This document shows positions 22,102 through 30,878 of a stretch of DNA of 64,000 bases, piece after piece; position 1 is the first letter of the stretch, and each line of letters starts with the position of its first letter. The translations under genes and the position numbers were made by a program. The notes below the pieces were generated by a model. It worked only from the letters and a program-made list of their open reading frames with translations, was not told the DNA's origin and did no database searches. The stretch lies in the NCBI RefSeq assembly GCF_035998295.1, contig NZ_DASYHS010000068.1, forward strand, positions 1 through 64,000, read 5' to 3'. Source of the DNA: DASYHS01 sp035998295. Lineage in GTDB: Bacteria; Pseudomonadota; Alphaproteobacteria; Azospirillales; Azospirillaceae.

Positions 22102-22737
22102 CGCACGCAGCTCGGCGATCCCCATCCCCTTCTCGGCGCTGGTGACGGCGACCTCGGGATGGGCGCCGGGATGCTTCTTCAGCGCGCCCATGGTGGCCTC
22201 GACGACGGCGTCGAGTTCCTCGCGCTTCATCTTGTCCGCCTTGGTCAGGACCACCTGGTAGGGCACGGCGGCCTGGTCGAGCATCTTCATCGTCTCGTCG
22301 TCGTTGGGCTTGATGCCGTGGCGCGAGTCGACCAGCAGGCACACGCGCCGGAGCGTGACCCTGCCCTTCAGGTAGCTGCGCACCAGCGCCGTCCAGGCCT
22401 CGACCTTCGTCTTGGACTCACGCGCATAGCCGTAGCCCGGCATGTCGACCAGGATCAGGCGGCCGCCGAGATTGAAGAAATTGATCTGCTGCGTCCGGCC
22501 CGGCGTGTTCGACGTGCGCGCGAGCGTCTTGCGCCCGGTCAGCGCGTTCACCAGGCTCGACTTGCCGACGTTGGAGCGCCCGGCGAAGGCGAGTTCGGGA
22601 AGGCTGGCCTCCGGAAGCTCCGACAGCTTGGACGCGCCCCAGACGAAGTCGCAGGCCTGCGCGAACAGGAGCCGCCCGGTCTCGATCGCGTCCGGGTCGG
22701 CATCGGCGAGCAGGCTCGGCCTGATCTCTCGGGTCAT
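22078..22737 (-). CDS. engB: Ribosome biogenesis GTP-binding protein EngB/YsxC
   Basis: TRAFAC-class GTPase needed for large ribosomal subunit assembly. The 219-residue protein has the P-loop GRSNVGKSSLVNALTG, the switch I threonines in RTSNTPGRTQQINFF, G3 DMPGYGYA, and G4 TKADKMK. The 3' end has been tandemly triplicated (see the repeat at 22025-22101), but the frame stops normally in the first copy. It follows yidC on the same strand, as in most alphaproteobacteria. Confidence 0.97.
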   Translation of the reverse strand: MTREIRPSLLADADPDAIETGRLLFAQACDFVWGASKLSELPEASLPELAFAGRSNVGKSSLVNALTGRKTLARTSNTPGRTQQINFFNLGGRLILVDMPGYGYARESKTKVEAWTALVRSYLKGRVTLRRVCLLVDSRHGIKPNDDETMKMLDQAAVPYQVVLTKADKMKREELDAVVEATMGALKKHPGAHPEVAVTSAEKGMGIAELRASIAALAA

Positions 22738-22818
22738 GGCGCTCGACTCCTGGAAAGACGAGCGCCGCCGGGGGCGTTCCCGGCGGCGAGGTCGTCGAAG
22801 AAACGGCGGGCGGCGAGG

Positions 22819-24549
22819 TCAGGTGACCTTGACCCCCATGCGCCGCATGATCACCCATTGCTGCAGGATCGACAGCGTGTTGTTCCACGCCCAGTAGATC
22901 ACCAGCCCCGCCGGGAAGCTCGCCAGCATGAAGGTGAAGACGAAAGGCAGGGCCATGAACACGCGCGCCTGGATCGGGTCGGGCGGCGCCGGGTTCAGCT
23001 TCTGCTGCAAGTACATCGTGATGCCCATGATGATCGGCCAGACGCCGATCGTCAGCATCGCCGGCGTATCCCAGGGTATCAGCCCGAACAGGTTGAAGAC
23101 CGAGGTCGGGTCGGGGGCCGACAGGTCCTGGATCCAGCCGAAGAACGGCGCGTGCCGCATCTCGATGGTGACGAACAGCACCTTGTAGAGCGCGAAGAAC
23201 ACCGGGATCTGGATCAAGATCGGCAGGCAGCCGCTGACGGGATTGGCCTTCTCGCGCTTGTAGAGGGCCATGATCTCCTGGCTCATGCGCTCGCGGTCGT
23301 TGCCGTAGCGCTCGCGGATCTTGACCATCTCGGGCTGGAGGGCCTTCATCTTGCTCATCGCCCGATAGCTCTTGTTGGCCAGCGGGAAGAAGACGAGCTT
23401 GACGAAGACCGTGAACACCAGGATGGCGACGCCGAAATTCCCGAACAGCCGGCCCAGGAAGTCGAGAGCGTAGAAGAACGGCTTAGTCAGGAAGTAGAAC
23501 CAGCCGAAATCGATGGCACGGTCGAAGTTGGTGATGCCGTACTGCTCGGCATAGGCGTCCAGCAGCCGCACCTGCTTCGCGCCGGCGAAGAGGCGGGTCG
23601 TGTACTCGGTCGACCCTCCGGGCGCCACTTCCTTGACGGTCCCCAGCGTGTCGACCTGGTAGCGGTCCTGCCCGTCGCGCGCGCTGCGCAGGAAGCGGGT
23701 CTCCACGGCCTCGTCCTGCGGCGGCACCAGCGAGACGAGCCAGTACTTGTCCGTGATGCCGATCCAGCCGCCGACCGTATCGTTCTCGACCGGCGCACCG
23801 GTCTCGAGGTCCTCGTAGTCGATCTCCTGCAGCCGGCCGTCGACGACGCCGAGCGGGCCCTCATGCAGGATGTAGTAGCCGGACGTCTCCGGCGTGCCCT
23901 GGCGCGACACGAAGCCGTAGGGGAACAGGCGGACGGTCTCGCCGCTCCGGTTGAACACCCGCTGGGTCACCGTGAACATGAAGTTCCGGTCGACCGAGAT
24001 CGTCTTCTCGAAGACCAGCCCCTGGCCGTTGTCCCAGCGCATGGTGATCGGGCTGTCGGGCGTCAGCGGGCCGCCCTCGACGTTCCAGGCCGTGTCCGGG
24101 CCGGGCAGCGGCACGGTCGTGCCCTCGCCGCCGACCCAGCCGAACTCCGCGTAGTAGGGGTTCGGGGCGCGCGGCGGCGACAGCAGGACGATCTCCGGGC
24201 TGCCGGGCTCGACCGTGACGTGGTAGTCGGCCAGCGTCAGGTCGTCGATGCGCCCGCCGGTCGCCGAGATCGACCCGTGCAGGCGCGGCGTGTCGATCCG
24301 GATCCGGTTCTCCGCGGTCGCCGAGACCACCCCCTCGCGGTCGAGCGGGGCGCCCGGGGCCGCGGCGCCGGGAACCGCGCCGGGCGCGAGCGGCGCACCC
24401 GGCTGCGGGAGCGTCTGCTCGGTCGCCTGCTGACGGGCGACCTCGGCCTGCCGCTGCTCCATGCGCGGAATTTCGTACAGGAACTGGAAGCCCAGCAGGA
24501 TGGCGATCGAGAGCAGGATCGCCAGAAGGAGGTTGCGCTGGTCGGTCAT
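22819..24549 (-). CDS. yidC: Membrane protein insertase YidC
   Basis: Inner-membrane insertase and foldase for Sec-dependent and Sec-independent membrane proteins. The 576-residue protein has an N-terminal membrane anchor (NLLLAILLSIAILLGFQFLY). A large periplasmic beta-supersandwich domain spans about 60-340, with TPRLHGSISATGGRIDDLTL. The conserved five-segment core follows, with the substrate-groove arginine region KSYRAMSKMKALQPEMVKIR, NPVSGCLPILIQIPVFFALY, and a C-terminal FPAGLVIYWAWNNTLSILQQ. It lies in the rpmH-rnpA-yidD-yidC-engB cluster. Confidence 0.98.
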   Translation of the reverse strand: MTDQRNLLLAILLSIAILLGFQFLYEIPRMEQRQAEVARQQATEQTLPQPGAPLAPGAVPGAAAPGAPLDREGVVSATAENRIRIDTPRLHGSISATGGRIDDLTLADYHVTVEPGSPEIVLLSPPRAPNPYYAEFGWVGGEGTTVPLPGPDTAWNVEGGPLTPDSPITMRWDNGQGLVFEKTISVDRNFMFTVTQRVFNRSGETVRLFPYGFVSRQGTPETSGYYILHEGPLGVVDGRLQEIDYEDLETGAPVENDTVGGWIGITDKYWLVSLVPPQDEAVETRFLRSARDGQDRYQVDTLGTVKEVAPGGSTEYTTRLFAGAKQVRLLDAYAEQYGITNFDRAIDFGWFYFLTKPFFYALDFLGRLFGNFGVAILVFTVFVKLVFFPLANKSYRAMSKMKALQPEMVKIRERYGNDRERMSQEIMALYKREKANPVSGCLPILIQIPVFFALYKVLFVTIEMRHAPFFGWIQDLSAPDPTSVFNLFGLIPWDTPAMLTIGVWPIIMGITMYLQQKLNPAPPDPIQARVFMALPFVFTFMLASFPAGLVIYWAWNNTLSILQQWVIMRRMGVKVT

Positions 24550-24659
24550 GGGGGTCCCGGTCTTTTAGTCCCTGGCAGCGGGAACGGAGCGTGCGAGACG
24601 TCCCATCCCGGCCATCCTGGCGTGGAGCTGGCCGCCGCGGCGGCAATTCATGGCGACAT

Positions 24660-24953
24660 CTAAGGTGCGGCGTCGCCGAATGCACGAAGTTCTTCGCGGC
24701 GGCCGGCAGGCCCCCGGCGGTCCCGGTCCGGCCCGGGCGGCACCGGGTCGTATCCCGACCCGCCCCAGGGATGGCACCGGGCGACCCGCGCCACCGCCAG
24801 CCCGGTTCCGCGCAGGGCGCCGTGGCGCTCCAGCGCCTCCTTGGCGTAGGCGGAGCAGGTCGGCAGGTAGCGGCAATGCCGGCCCACGAAGGGGGAGAGC
24901 GTCCACTGGTACAGCGTGACCAGGAGGTGCAGGCCACGGGCGAGAGGGCTCAT
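24660..24953 (-). CDS. yidD: Membrane protein insertion efficiency factor YidD
   Basis: Small membrane-associated factor that aids YidC-dependent insertion. The 97-residue protein has the entire family signature: LYQWTLSPFVGRHCRYLPTC, SAYAKEALERHG, and RCHPWGGSGYDPVP. The C-terminal tail after residue 78 is Pro/Arg-rich and not conserved. Its start overlaps the rnpA stop by 4 bp; yidC follows 110 bp later. Confidence 0.96.
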   Translation of the reverse strand: MSPLARGLHLLVTLYQWTLSPFVGRHCRYLPTCSAYAKEALERHGALRGTGLAVARVARCHPWGGSGYDPVPPGPDRDRRGPAGRREELRAFGDAAP

Positions 24954-25345
24954 GACGCGCTCCCCTCGCGTGCCGCGCCCAGGCGCCTCAGCCCGGTTTC
25001 CAGGTCCTGCCTGAGGTCGTCGAAGCCGCGCGACAGCGTCTGCGCGCGGGCGATGACGACGATGTCGTGGCCTGGTGCGGCGAGGACCGGAACGATCTCG
25101 CGCACCGCCGCCCGGAGACGCCGGCGCGCCCGGTTCCGCTCGACCGCCCCGCCGACCTTGCGGCTCGCGGTGAAGCCGACGCGAACGGACGGCTCGCCGG
25201 CGGCGGGGCGCTGGCGGTCGTCATGGCGTCGTATCTGCAGGATCAATCCGGGGGCGACCCATTTGCGCCGCGCCCCTGCGACGGCAAGGAACTCGGACCG
25301 CCGCAGGAGGCGCCCCGGACCGGGTGCACGCTCCACCGGCGGCAC
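24950..25345 (-). CDS. rnpA: Ribonuclease P protein component
   Basis: Protein subunit of RNase P, which trims tRNA 5' leaders together with the RNA subunit. The 131-residue protein contains the RNR motif in ERNRARRRLRAAVREI, with GFTASRKVGGAVERN ahead of it and HDIVVIARAQTLSRGFDDL in the C-terminal half. It starts 6 bp after the rpmH stop and overlaps yidD by 4 bp, so all three are on one message. Confidence 0.96.
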   Translation of the reverse strand: MPPVERAPGPGRLLRRSEFLAVAGARRKWVAPGLILQIRRHDDRQRPAAGEPSVRVGFTASRKVGGAVERNRARRRLRAAVREIVPVLAAPGHDIVVIARAQTLSRGFDDLRQDLETGLRRLGAAREGSAS

Positions 25346-25351
25346 TCCGCC

Positions 25352-25486
25352 TCAGGCGCTCAGGCGCTTGCGGCCCTTCGAGCGCCGCGACGCGACGACC
25401 CGGCGCCCACCCGGGGTGGCCATACGGGCGCGGAAGCCATGCCGGCGCTTGCGGACGAGCTTGCTCGGCTGATAGGTGCGTTTCAC
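25352..25486 (-). CDS. rpmH: 50S ribosomal protein L34
   Basis: Large-subunit ribosomal protein of 44 residues, translated from a GTG start as MKRTYQPSKLVRKRRHGF, then RMATPGGRRVVASRRSKGRK and LSA. This matches L34 along its full length. The GTG follows a ttggagtgtc leader with a good Shine-Dalgarno (ggag). It is the first gene of the rpmH-rnpA-yidD-yidC-engB operon and has a near-consensus promoter 40 bp upstream (25526-25554). Confidence 0.98.
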   Translation of the reverse strand: MKRTYQPSKLVRKRRHGFRARMATPGGRRVVASRRSKGRKRLSA

Positions 25487-25525
25487 GACACACTCCAATG
25501 GGAACTGAACTCGAATGAACGCGGG

Positions 25526-25554
25526 TGTATAAGCGCCGGGGCCGCCCGAGTCAA
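25526..25554 (-). promoter_or_regulatory. Sigma-70-type promoter of rpmH
   Basis: On the minus strand TTGACT (25554-25549) is separated by exactly 17 bp from TATACA (25531-25526). Transcription should start about 30 bp before the rpmH GTG. The -35 box lies inside the first copy of a 15-bp tandem repeat. Further copies, each with an AT-rich aagctttcat core, extend upstream where an UP element would sit. Confidence 0.85.
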
Positions 25555-25609
25555 TGAAAGCTTCGTCAATGAAAGCTTCGCCGATGAAAGCTTCGCCGAT
25601 GAAAGCCTC
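25550..25609. repeat. Four 15-bp repeats overlapping the rpmH -35 region
   Basis: Units gtcaatgaaagcttc, gtcaatgaaagcttc, gccgatgaaagcttc, gccgatgaaagcctc lie head to tail directly upstream of the rpmH promoter, with the first unit containing the -35 box. The units are markedly AT-richer than their surroundings. Plus-strand reading gives VNESF/ADESF pentapeptides, but there is no sign that this is translated. Confidence 0.9.
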
Positions 25610-25690
25610 GGGCCGCTTCCCGCATTGCCGCGGGCGCGCGGGGCACGTAGCCTCGCGACAGCAGCGCCCGCCCGCTCCCCGAAGGACCGC

Positions 25691-26437
25691 ATGACACTCC
25701 GCGAGGACGACCCGGCGACCCCATCACCCGCGCGCAACCGGTGGCGCCGGTTCCTGCCGCTGCTGGCGCTCGCCGCGGGGCTGGGCCTGTTCTTCGCGCT
25801 GCGCCTCGACCGCTACGTCGCCGTCTCCGCCCTGGCCGAGCACCGCGACGCGCTGCTCGCCTTCGTCGAGGACCGGCCGGCCGCCGCGGGCGCCGCGTTC
25901 GTCGCCGTCTACGCGCTGGCGGTCGCCTGCTCGATCCCCGGCGCCGTCGTGCTGACGCTGGCGGGCGGCTTCCTGTTCGGCACCTGGCTCGCCACGCTCT
26001 ACGTGGTCGTCGGCGCCACCCTGGGCGCGGTCGGCGTGTTCCTCGCCGCGCGGACGGCGCTCGGCGACGTGCTGCGCCGGCGCGCCGGGCCCCGCCTCGC
26101 CCGGCTGGAGGCGGGCTTCCGCGAGAACGCCTTCTCGTACCTGCTGTTCCTGCGGCTGCTGCCGCTGGCGCCGTTCTGGCTCGTGAACCTGGTGCCGGCC
26201 TTCCTGGGCGTGCCGCTGCGCGTCTTCGTGCCGGCGACGCTGATCGGGATCATACCCGCCAGCTTCGTCTACGCCTCGGTCGGCAACGGCCTGGGCGCCG
26301 TGTTCGCGGCCGGCGGGACGCCCGGCGCCTCCGTCCTCCTCGGCGCGGACGTGCTGTTGCCGCTGCTGGGCCTCGCGGCGCTGGCGCTGGCGCCCGTCGC
26401 GTACCGCAAGCTGAAGGGGAGACCGGCCAGTGGCTGA
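25691..26437 (+). CDS. TVP38/TMEM64 family (DedA-like) membrane protein
   Basis: Predicted inner-membrane protein of the SNARE-associated/DedA-like family. The 248-residue protein has hydrophobic segments near 20-40, 65-85, 88-120, 150-170, 175-195 and 215-240. The family core is SIPGAVVLTLAGGFLFGTW, then GATLGAVGVFLAARTALGD and FRENAFSYLLFLRLLPLAPF. The ATG follows gaagga and begins the protein; the open frame upstream is not expected to be coding. The stop overlaps the start of the MerA-like flavoenzyme gene by 8 bp. This pairing recurs in proteobacteria. Confidence 0.92.
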   Translation: MTLREDDPATPSPARNRWRRFLPLLALAAGLGLFFALRLDRYVAVSALAEHRDALLAFVEDRPAAAGAAFVAVYALAVACSIPGAVVLTLAGGFLFGTWLATLYVVVGATLGAVGVFLAARTALGDVLRRRAGPRLARLEAGFRENAFSYLLFLRLLPLAPFWLVNLVPAFLGVPLRVFVPATLIGIIPASFVYASVGNGLGAVFAAGGTPGASVLLGADVLLPLLGLAALALAPVAYRKLKGRPASG

Positions 26438-27854
26438 GATCGCGTGCGACCTCTGCGTCATCGGCGCCGGCTCGGCCGGGCTCTCGGTCGCCGCCGGGGC
26501 GGCGCAGATGGGGGCCGACGTGGTGCTGATCGAGCGCGCGGAAATGGGCGGCGACTGTCTCAACGTCGGCTGCGTGCCGTCCAAGAGCCTGCTGGCCGCC
26601 GGCCGGGCGGCCCAGGCGGCACGCGATGCCGGACGCTTCGGCGTCGACCTGCCCGAACCGGCGGTCGACTTCGCCCGGGTCCACGACCACGTCCACGCCG
26701 TGATCGCCGAGATCGCGCCGAACGATTCGGAGGAACGCTTCGCCGGCCTGGGCGTGCGCGTGCTCCGCGCCGATGCCCGCTTCACCGGGCCGCGCACCGT
26801 CGAGACCGGGAACGGGCGGGAAGGCACCACCGTCGCAGCGCGGCGCTTCGTCGTCGCGACCGGCAGCCGGCCCGCGGTCCCGCCCATCCCCGGCCTCGAC
26901 GACGTCCCCTTCCACACCAACGAGACCGTGTTCGGGCGCCGGTCGGCGCCCGGCCATCTCCTGGTGATCGGCGGCGGCCCGATCGGGCTCGAGATGGCGC
27001 AGGCCCATCGGCGCCTCGGCGCCGCGGTCACGGTGGTGGAGGCGGCCACGATCCTGCCGCGCGACGACCGGGAACTGGTCGCGGTGCTGCGCGGCCGGCT
27101 GCAGGCCGAGGGCATCCGCCTGCTGGAGGGGACCGAGGTTGTCCGGGCCGAGCGGGCCGGCGGCGGGGTGGCGCTGACGCTTGGCGACGGCGAGCGCGTC
27201 GAAGGCACCGACCTGCTGGTCGCGGCCGGCCGGCGCCCCAACGTCGAGGGGCTCGGCCTCGACGAGGCGGGGATCGAGTGGTCGCCCCGCGGCATCCGGG
27301 TCGACGCGCGCCTGCGCACGACCAATCGCCGGGTCTTCGCCGCGGGCGACGTCGCCGGAGGGCCGCAGTTCACCCATGCCGCCGGCTACCAGGCGGGAAT
27401 CGTGATCCGCAACGCGCTGTTCCGGATGCCGGCCCGGGCCGACTACCGGGCGCTGCCCCGGGTCACCTATTGCGACCCCGAGCTGGCCCAGGTCGGGATG
27501 ACCGAGGAGCAGGCGCGCGAGGATGCCGGCGAGATACGCGTCCTGCGCTGGCCCTTCGCCGACAACGACCGGGCCCACGCCGAGCGCCTGACCGAGGGAA
27601 TGGTCAAGGCCGTGGTGACGCCGCGCGGCAAGATACTGGGTGCGACCATCCTCGGCCCCCATGCGGGCGAGCTGATCCAGGTATGGTGCCTCGCGCTGTC
27701 CCAGGGCCTGAAGGTGGGCGCGCTCGCGACGATGATCGCCCCCTACCCGACCCTGGGCGAGGCGAGCAAGCGCGCGGCGGGCAGCTTCTACGCGCCGACG
27801 CTGTTCGGCCCGCGCACGCGCCGGCTCGTGCGGTTCCTGGCCCGGTTCGGCTGA
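26430..27854 (+). CDS. MerA-like pyridine nucleotide-disulfide oxidoreductase
   Basis: FAD-dependent class I disulfide oxidoreductase of 474 residues. It has an N-terminal FAD fold (CVIGAGSAGLSVAAGAAQMG), the redox-active pair in GGDCLNVGCVPSKSLL (Cys43 and Cys48), an NAD(P)H-binding GGGPIGLEMAQ, and FAAGDVAGGPQFTHAA. In the C-terminal interface the catalytic His of lipoamide dehydrogenase (HPT) is replaced: the sequence reads APYPTLGE. This favours a mercuric-reductase-like or uncharacterised reductase over a true lipoamide dehydrogenase. There is no N-terminal mercury-binding HMA domain and no C-terminal Cys pair, so mercury reduction is doubtful. It is coupled to the TVP38 gene. Confidence 0.88.
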   Translation: MAEIACDLCVIGAGSAGLSVAAGAAQMGADVVLIERAEMGGDCLNVGCVPSKSLLAAGRAAQAARDAGRFGVDLPEPAVDFARVHDHVHAVIAEIAPNDSEERFAGLGVRVLRADARFTGPRTVETGNGREGTTVAARRFVVATGSRPAVPPIPGLDDVPFHTNETVFGRRSAPGHLLVIGGGPIGLEMAQAHRRLGAAVTVVEAATILPRDDRELVAVLRGRLQAEGIRLLEGTEVVRAERAGGGVALTLGDGERVEGTDLLVAAGRRPNVEGLGLDEAGIEWSPRGIRVDARLRTTNRRVFAAGDVAGGPQFTHAAGYQAGIVIRNALFRMPARADYRALPRVTYCDPELAQVGMTEEQAREDAGEIRVLRWPFADNDRAHAERLTEGMVKAVVTPRGKILGATILGPHAGELIQVWCLALSQGLKVGALATMIAPYPTLGEASKRAAGSFYAPTLFGPRTRRLVRFLARFG

Positions 27855-27962
27855 GCGCCGCCCGCGGCCGGCCCTGCGCGGATTGCCGCAACGGATGCGG
27901 GAGATTGCGCGAAAGGGCGCTTTTACCTATGAATGCCCGGATCATGATCGGGGGGCGGCATC

Positions 27963-28178
27963 GTGGACAACCTGGGTAAGTGGATCATCGGCGGCGTGAT
28001 GGGCGTCCTGGCCCTGCTCGGCCTGTACCTGGCGTCCCATGCGGTGGACCAGGTCTTCTACTGGTTCGGCCTCGGGCTCACGCTGTTCGCGCTGCTGTTC
28101 GCCTTCGGCCTGATGAAGCGGGCCTTCGACGAAGCCGACGCGAAGCGGGCCGAGGACCTGGAGCACCGGGCGGACTGA
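27963..28178 (+). CDS. Small two-segment membrane protein, unknown function
   Basis: A 71-residue protein starting at GTG after a ggggggcgg leader. Two hydrophobic segments (about 6-24 and 31-50) are followed by a charged tail (KRAFDEADAKRAEDLEHRAD). I do not recognise a family. The hydrophobic pattern and ribosome-binding site support it as a real gene. It ends 28 bp from the convergent CYTH-CHAD gene. Confidence 0.65.
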   Translation: MDNLGKWIIGGVMGVLALLGLYLASHAVDQVFYWFGLGLTLFALLFAFGLMKRAFDEADAKRAEDLEHRAD

Positions 28179-28206
28179 CGCCGGCCCGCCTCTCCCGGGC
28201 GAGGCT

Positions 28207-29745
28207 TCAGCCGCGCGCCCAGAAGGGCTCGGACGCGACGAAGCTTTCCCAACGCGAGGCGATCCGCGGCTCCAGCTCGGCGACGCCGCGGCCATGCCAG
28301 CCGACGACGATGCCGGCGCCGTCCGGCGCCATGCCGCCCCCCTCCGGCGCCACGCCGTCGAGCAGGCGGGCGGCGGTCACGACGTCGTTGAGATGCCCGA
28401 GCGCGGACTGGAGCGCGGACAGCTGCTTCCAGAAGCGCGCCACGGGCTTCGGCTCGTACAGCGACTGGAAGAACTCGCAGGCGTAGCGCAACTTCTTGAG
28501 CGCGATGCGCAGCTCGTGCCGGCCTTCGGCATCGAGCTTGCGGAAGCCCCGGCCACGGCGGAGCGCCTGCCGATGCCGCTTGTCCAGGAGCGCGCCGGCG
28601 AAGTCCTCTATCGGCGCGAACAGGTCGGCCGCGGCTTCCGAGACGTCCTGGCGGCGCCATTCCCGCGCCTCGATCCAGGCTCCCATGCGCAGCGCCAGCA
28701 CGGCGCGGCGGCGCGACAGGAGGGCGTCGCGCGCGCGGCGGCCGGCGGCGTCGCGCGCCTGCTCGGCGACGATGCGCAGCCCGGCCATCTTCGCGCCGCC
28801 GATGCCGGCCTCCTCGACCGGGGGCAGCAGCTCGCCCAGGAACACGTCCCAGTCCCGCACCGGCCCGAGTTCCCCGGCGAGCCACCGGACCTCGCCCACG
28901 AACCAGGCGTGCTGGTCTTCCGGCAGCAGCGAACGGAACAGCGTCAGGGCCGAACGCATGCGGCGCAGTGCTACGCGCGTCTGGTGGATGCCCTCGGGCG
29001 TCCCTTCCAGGGCGGCCCCCTCGTTGGCGCCGAGATGCTCGATGCAGCAGCGGAGGATCTCCTCCAGTGCCCGCTCGACCGTCCAGTCGCCCGAAATCCC
29101 GACCGGCGCCGCCTTGGCCGCGGCCGGCGGCGTGCGGGAAGCGAGCGCGGAGCCGCGATCGGACTTGCTGCGGGTCTCGAGGCGTACCGGCACCGACTCG
29201 GCCAACCGGAGCGCCAGCTCGAACAGCGTCCGCCGCTCGCCCCGCTTCAGCTCGAGCTCGATCTCGCATACCGGGAGCACCGCCCCCTCGGACGTCCGGA
29301 TCTCGCCCCGGTCGATCGCCACCTCGATCGCCGTCCCGTCGCCGTTGCCGCCGGTCACGATCCGGACGTCGCGTTCGATGTGGCTCGCGAACAGCGGCCT
29401 CAGCTCCTCGACGGCGAGGAGGCCCAGATGGTCGCGGGCGGGCCCGTCGCCGAAGCGCGCAAGGTCCGGTTCGCCCCCGGCCACCCGGACTTCCCATTCG
29501 CCGCGGCTCAACAGCCCGCCGGCGCGCTCGCGCGCGGCCTTGACGGTCTGGACGTAGTGCGACCCCTGCCGGCGTACCCGGAGCGTGACGTCCCGGGCGC
29601 GCAGCCGCCGGTCCTCGGTGTCGAAATAGACGCTTTCGAGACGCTTGCGGGTGCTGCGGCCGCTCCCGAGTTCCGCGAGGCTTTCGATGCGGGGCAGATC
29701 CGACGGGTCGACCGCGAGCTTCAGCTCGATCTCGCTATCGGACAT
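28207..29745 (-). CDS. CYTH and CHAD domain-containing protein (YgiF-like)
   Basis: The 512-residue protein has an N-terminal CYTH domain (about 1-200) with the signature EIELKLAV and alternating charged strands (YFDTEDRRLRARDVTLRVRR), as in inorganic triphosphatases. The C-terminal CHAD domain (about 215-500) has the conserved HQTRVALRRMRSALTLFRSL and ELRIALKKLRYACEFFQSLY. CYTH enzymes hydrolyse triphosphate; CHAD domains bind polyphosphate, so a role in polyphosphate or triphosphate handling is likely. It is downstream of a methyltransferase gene on the same strand, 86 bp away. Confidence 0.92.
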   Translation of the reverse strand: MSDSEIELKLAVDPSDLPRIESLAELGSGRSTRKRLESVYFDTEDRRLRARDVTLRVRRQGSHYVQTVKAARERAGGLLSRGEWEVRVAGGEPDLARFGDGPARDHLGLLAVEELRPLFASHIERDVRIVTGGNGDGTAIEVAIDRGEIRTSEGAVLPVCEIELELKRGERRTLFELALRLAESVPVRLETRSKSDRGSALASRTPPAAAKAAPVGISGDWTVERALEEILRCCIEHLGANEGAALEGTPEGIHQTRVALRRMRSALTLFRSLLPEDQHAWFVGEVRWLAGELGPVRDWDVFLGELLPPVEEAGIGGAKMAGLRIVAEQARDAAGRRARDALLSRRRAVLALRMGAWIEAREWRRQDVSEAAADLFAPIEDFAGALLDKRHRQALRRGRGFRKLDAEGRHELRIALKKLRYACEFFQSLYEPKPVARFWKQLSALQSALGHLNDVVTAARLLDGVAPEGGGMAPDGAGIVVGWHGRGVAELEPRIASRWESFVASEPFWARG

Positions 29746-29831
29746 GTCGGGACCTCGCTCCGTCGCATTCGAGAAAAGTACAAGATGCCGCCTGCGGCCG
29801 CAACGCGATCAACCCGGTTGCAGTCGTATCG

Positions 29832-30878
29832 TCACACCCCTTTGCGGAAGGTCAGGATCTTCGTCATGAAGGCGAGGTCCACGCCCATGGGCTCCAGCCC
29901 GGCGTCGCCGAACACCGGGCCCAGGTCCTGGCGCAGGTAGTCGGCATAGTAGGGTTCGTGGAAGCCGAGCGGGAACAGCTCCAGCAGCCCGTCGAGATGC
30001 GGGCTGTCGCCGGGCTGGATACTGTCGGCGAACACCAGCAGGCCGCCGGGCCGCAGCACGCGCGCCATCTCCGCCGCGGCCTCGCGCCGCACGCGCCGCG
30101 GCAGCTCGTGGAACAGGTAGATGCAGGTCACGACGTCCTGGGAGGCATCCGCGACCGGCATCGCTTCCGCGGCGGCCTGAAGGAAGCGGACGCCGCGCCA
30201 TGCCGCCAGGTTGCGGCGCGCCTCGGCGAGGTAGCTGCGGCTCAGGTCGAGCGCGGTCGCGTCGAGGCGGGGATAGTTGTCCTTGACGAAGGTGAGGAAG
30301 CGGCCGGTCCCGGCGCCGACGTCGAGCAGGCGCCGCCCCTTGACCCCCCTCTCGCCGAGATGGCGCCAGATCGGCACCAGCGCCTGCCGGCGCATCGCGT
30401 CGGCCCCGCCGCCGAACAGCACCTCGACCTGATGGTCGTAGAGCCGGGCCGAGCGCTCGCTGAGATAGCCGTCGGTCTGGAAGTGGAAGTTCTGGAGGTA
30501 GTAGGACGGCAGCCCCGAGGCGTCCGGCGGCAGCGACTGCCGGACCTCCGCGCCGGCACCGGTCCGGCGGCGCCGGCGGACCTCCGGCAGGTCCCCGAAG
30601 AATCGCAGGGCGTCGGCCAGCGCACGGCCGGGCGGCCCGGCCATGTCGTGCGGCAGGCGGTAGTAGCCGGCCTCGATGTTCGCGAGGTCCCGGCGCATCA
30701 GGCGGCGCAGCTCGTCGACCACGCCGCGCGTGTCGGGCAGGGACGAGCGCACCGGGCGGCGCGCCGGCGGCACCGCGGGCCCGCCGATCCTGGCCGCGAG
30801 CGCGTACTGCGCGAAGAACCAGGAAACGCGCGCCGTCTGGCTGACGGCGTAGGCGACCCGTCCGGCGGGTCCGATCAT
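29832..30878 (-). CDS. Class I SAM-dependent methyltransferase with N-terminal extension
   Basis: The 348-residue protein has a methyltransferase core in its C-terminal half: motif I RRLLDVGAGTGRFLTFVKD, acidic TALDLSRSYL, FLQAAAEAMPVADASQDVVT, and RVLRPGGLLVFADSIQPG, the UbiE/Methyltransf_11 pattern. The first 150 residues are helical and unfamiliar (RDLANIEAGYYRLPHDM). The ATG at 30878 is chosen because it follows a strong ggaggaga ribosome-binding site; an upstream Met at 30950 lacks one. The substrate is unknown. It is divergent from pgk. Confidence 0.85.
   Translation of the reverse strand: MIGPAGRVAYAVSQTARVSWFFAQYALAARIGGPAVPPARRPVRSSLPDTRGVVDELRRLMRRDLANIEAGYYRLPHDMAGPPGRALADALRFFGDLPEVRRRRRTGAGAEVRQSLPPDASGLPSYYLQNFHFQTDGYLSERSARLYDHQVEVLFGGGADAMRRQALVPIWRHLGERGVKGRRLLDVGAGTGRFLTFVKDNYPRLDATALDLSRSYLAEARRNLAAWRGVRFLQAAAEAMPVADASQDVVTCIYLFHELPRRVRREAAAEMARVLRPGGLLVFADSIQPGDSPHLDGLLELFPLGFHEPYYADYLRQDLGPVFGDAGLEPMGVDLAFMTKILTFRKGV

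Noticed and set aside
25352..25690. Replication origin near rpmH
   Set aside because: rpmH lies beside oriC in some bacteria, but no DnaA-box cluster or dnaA gene is visible here.
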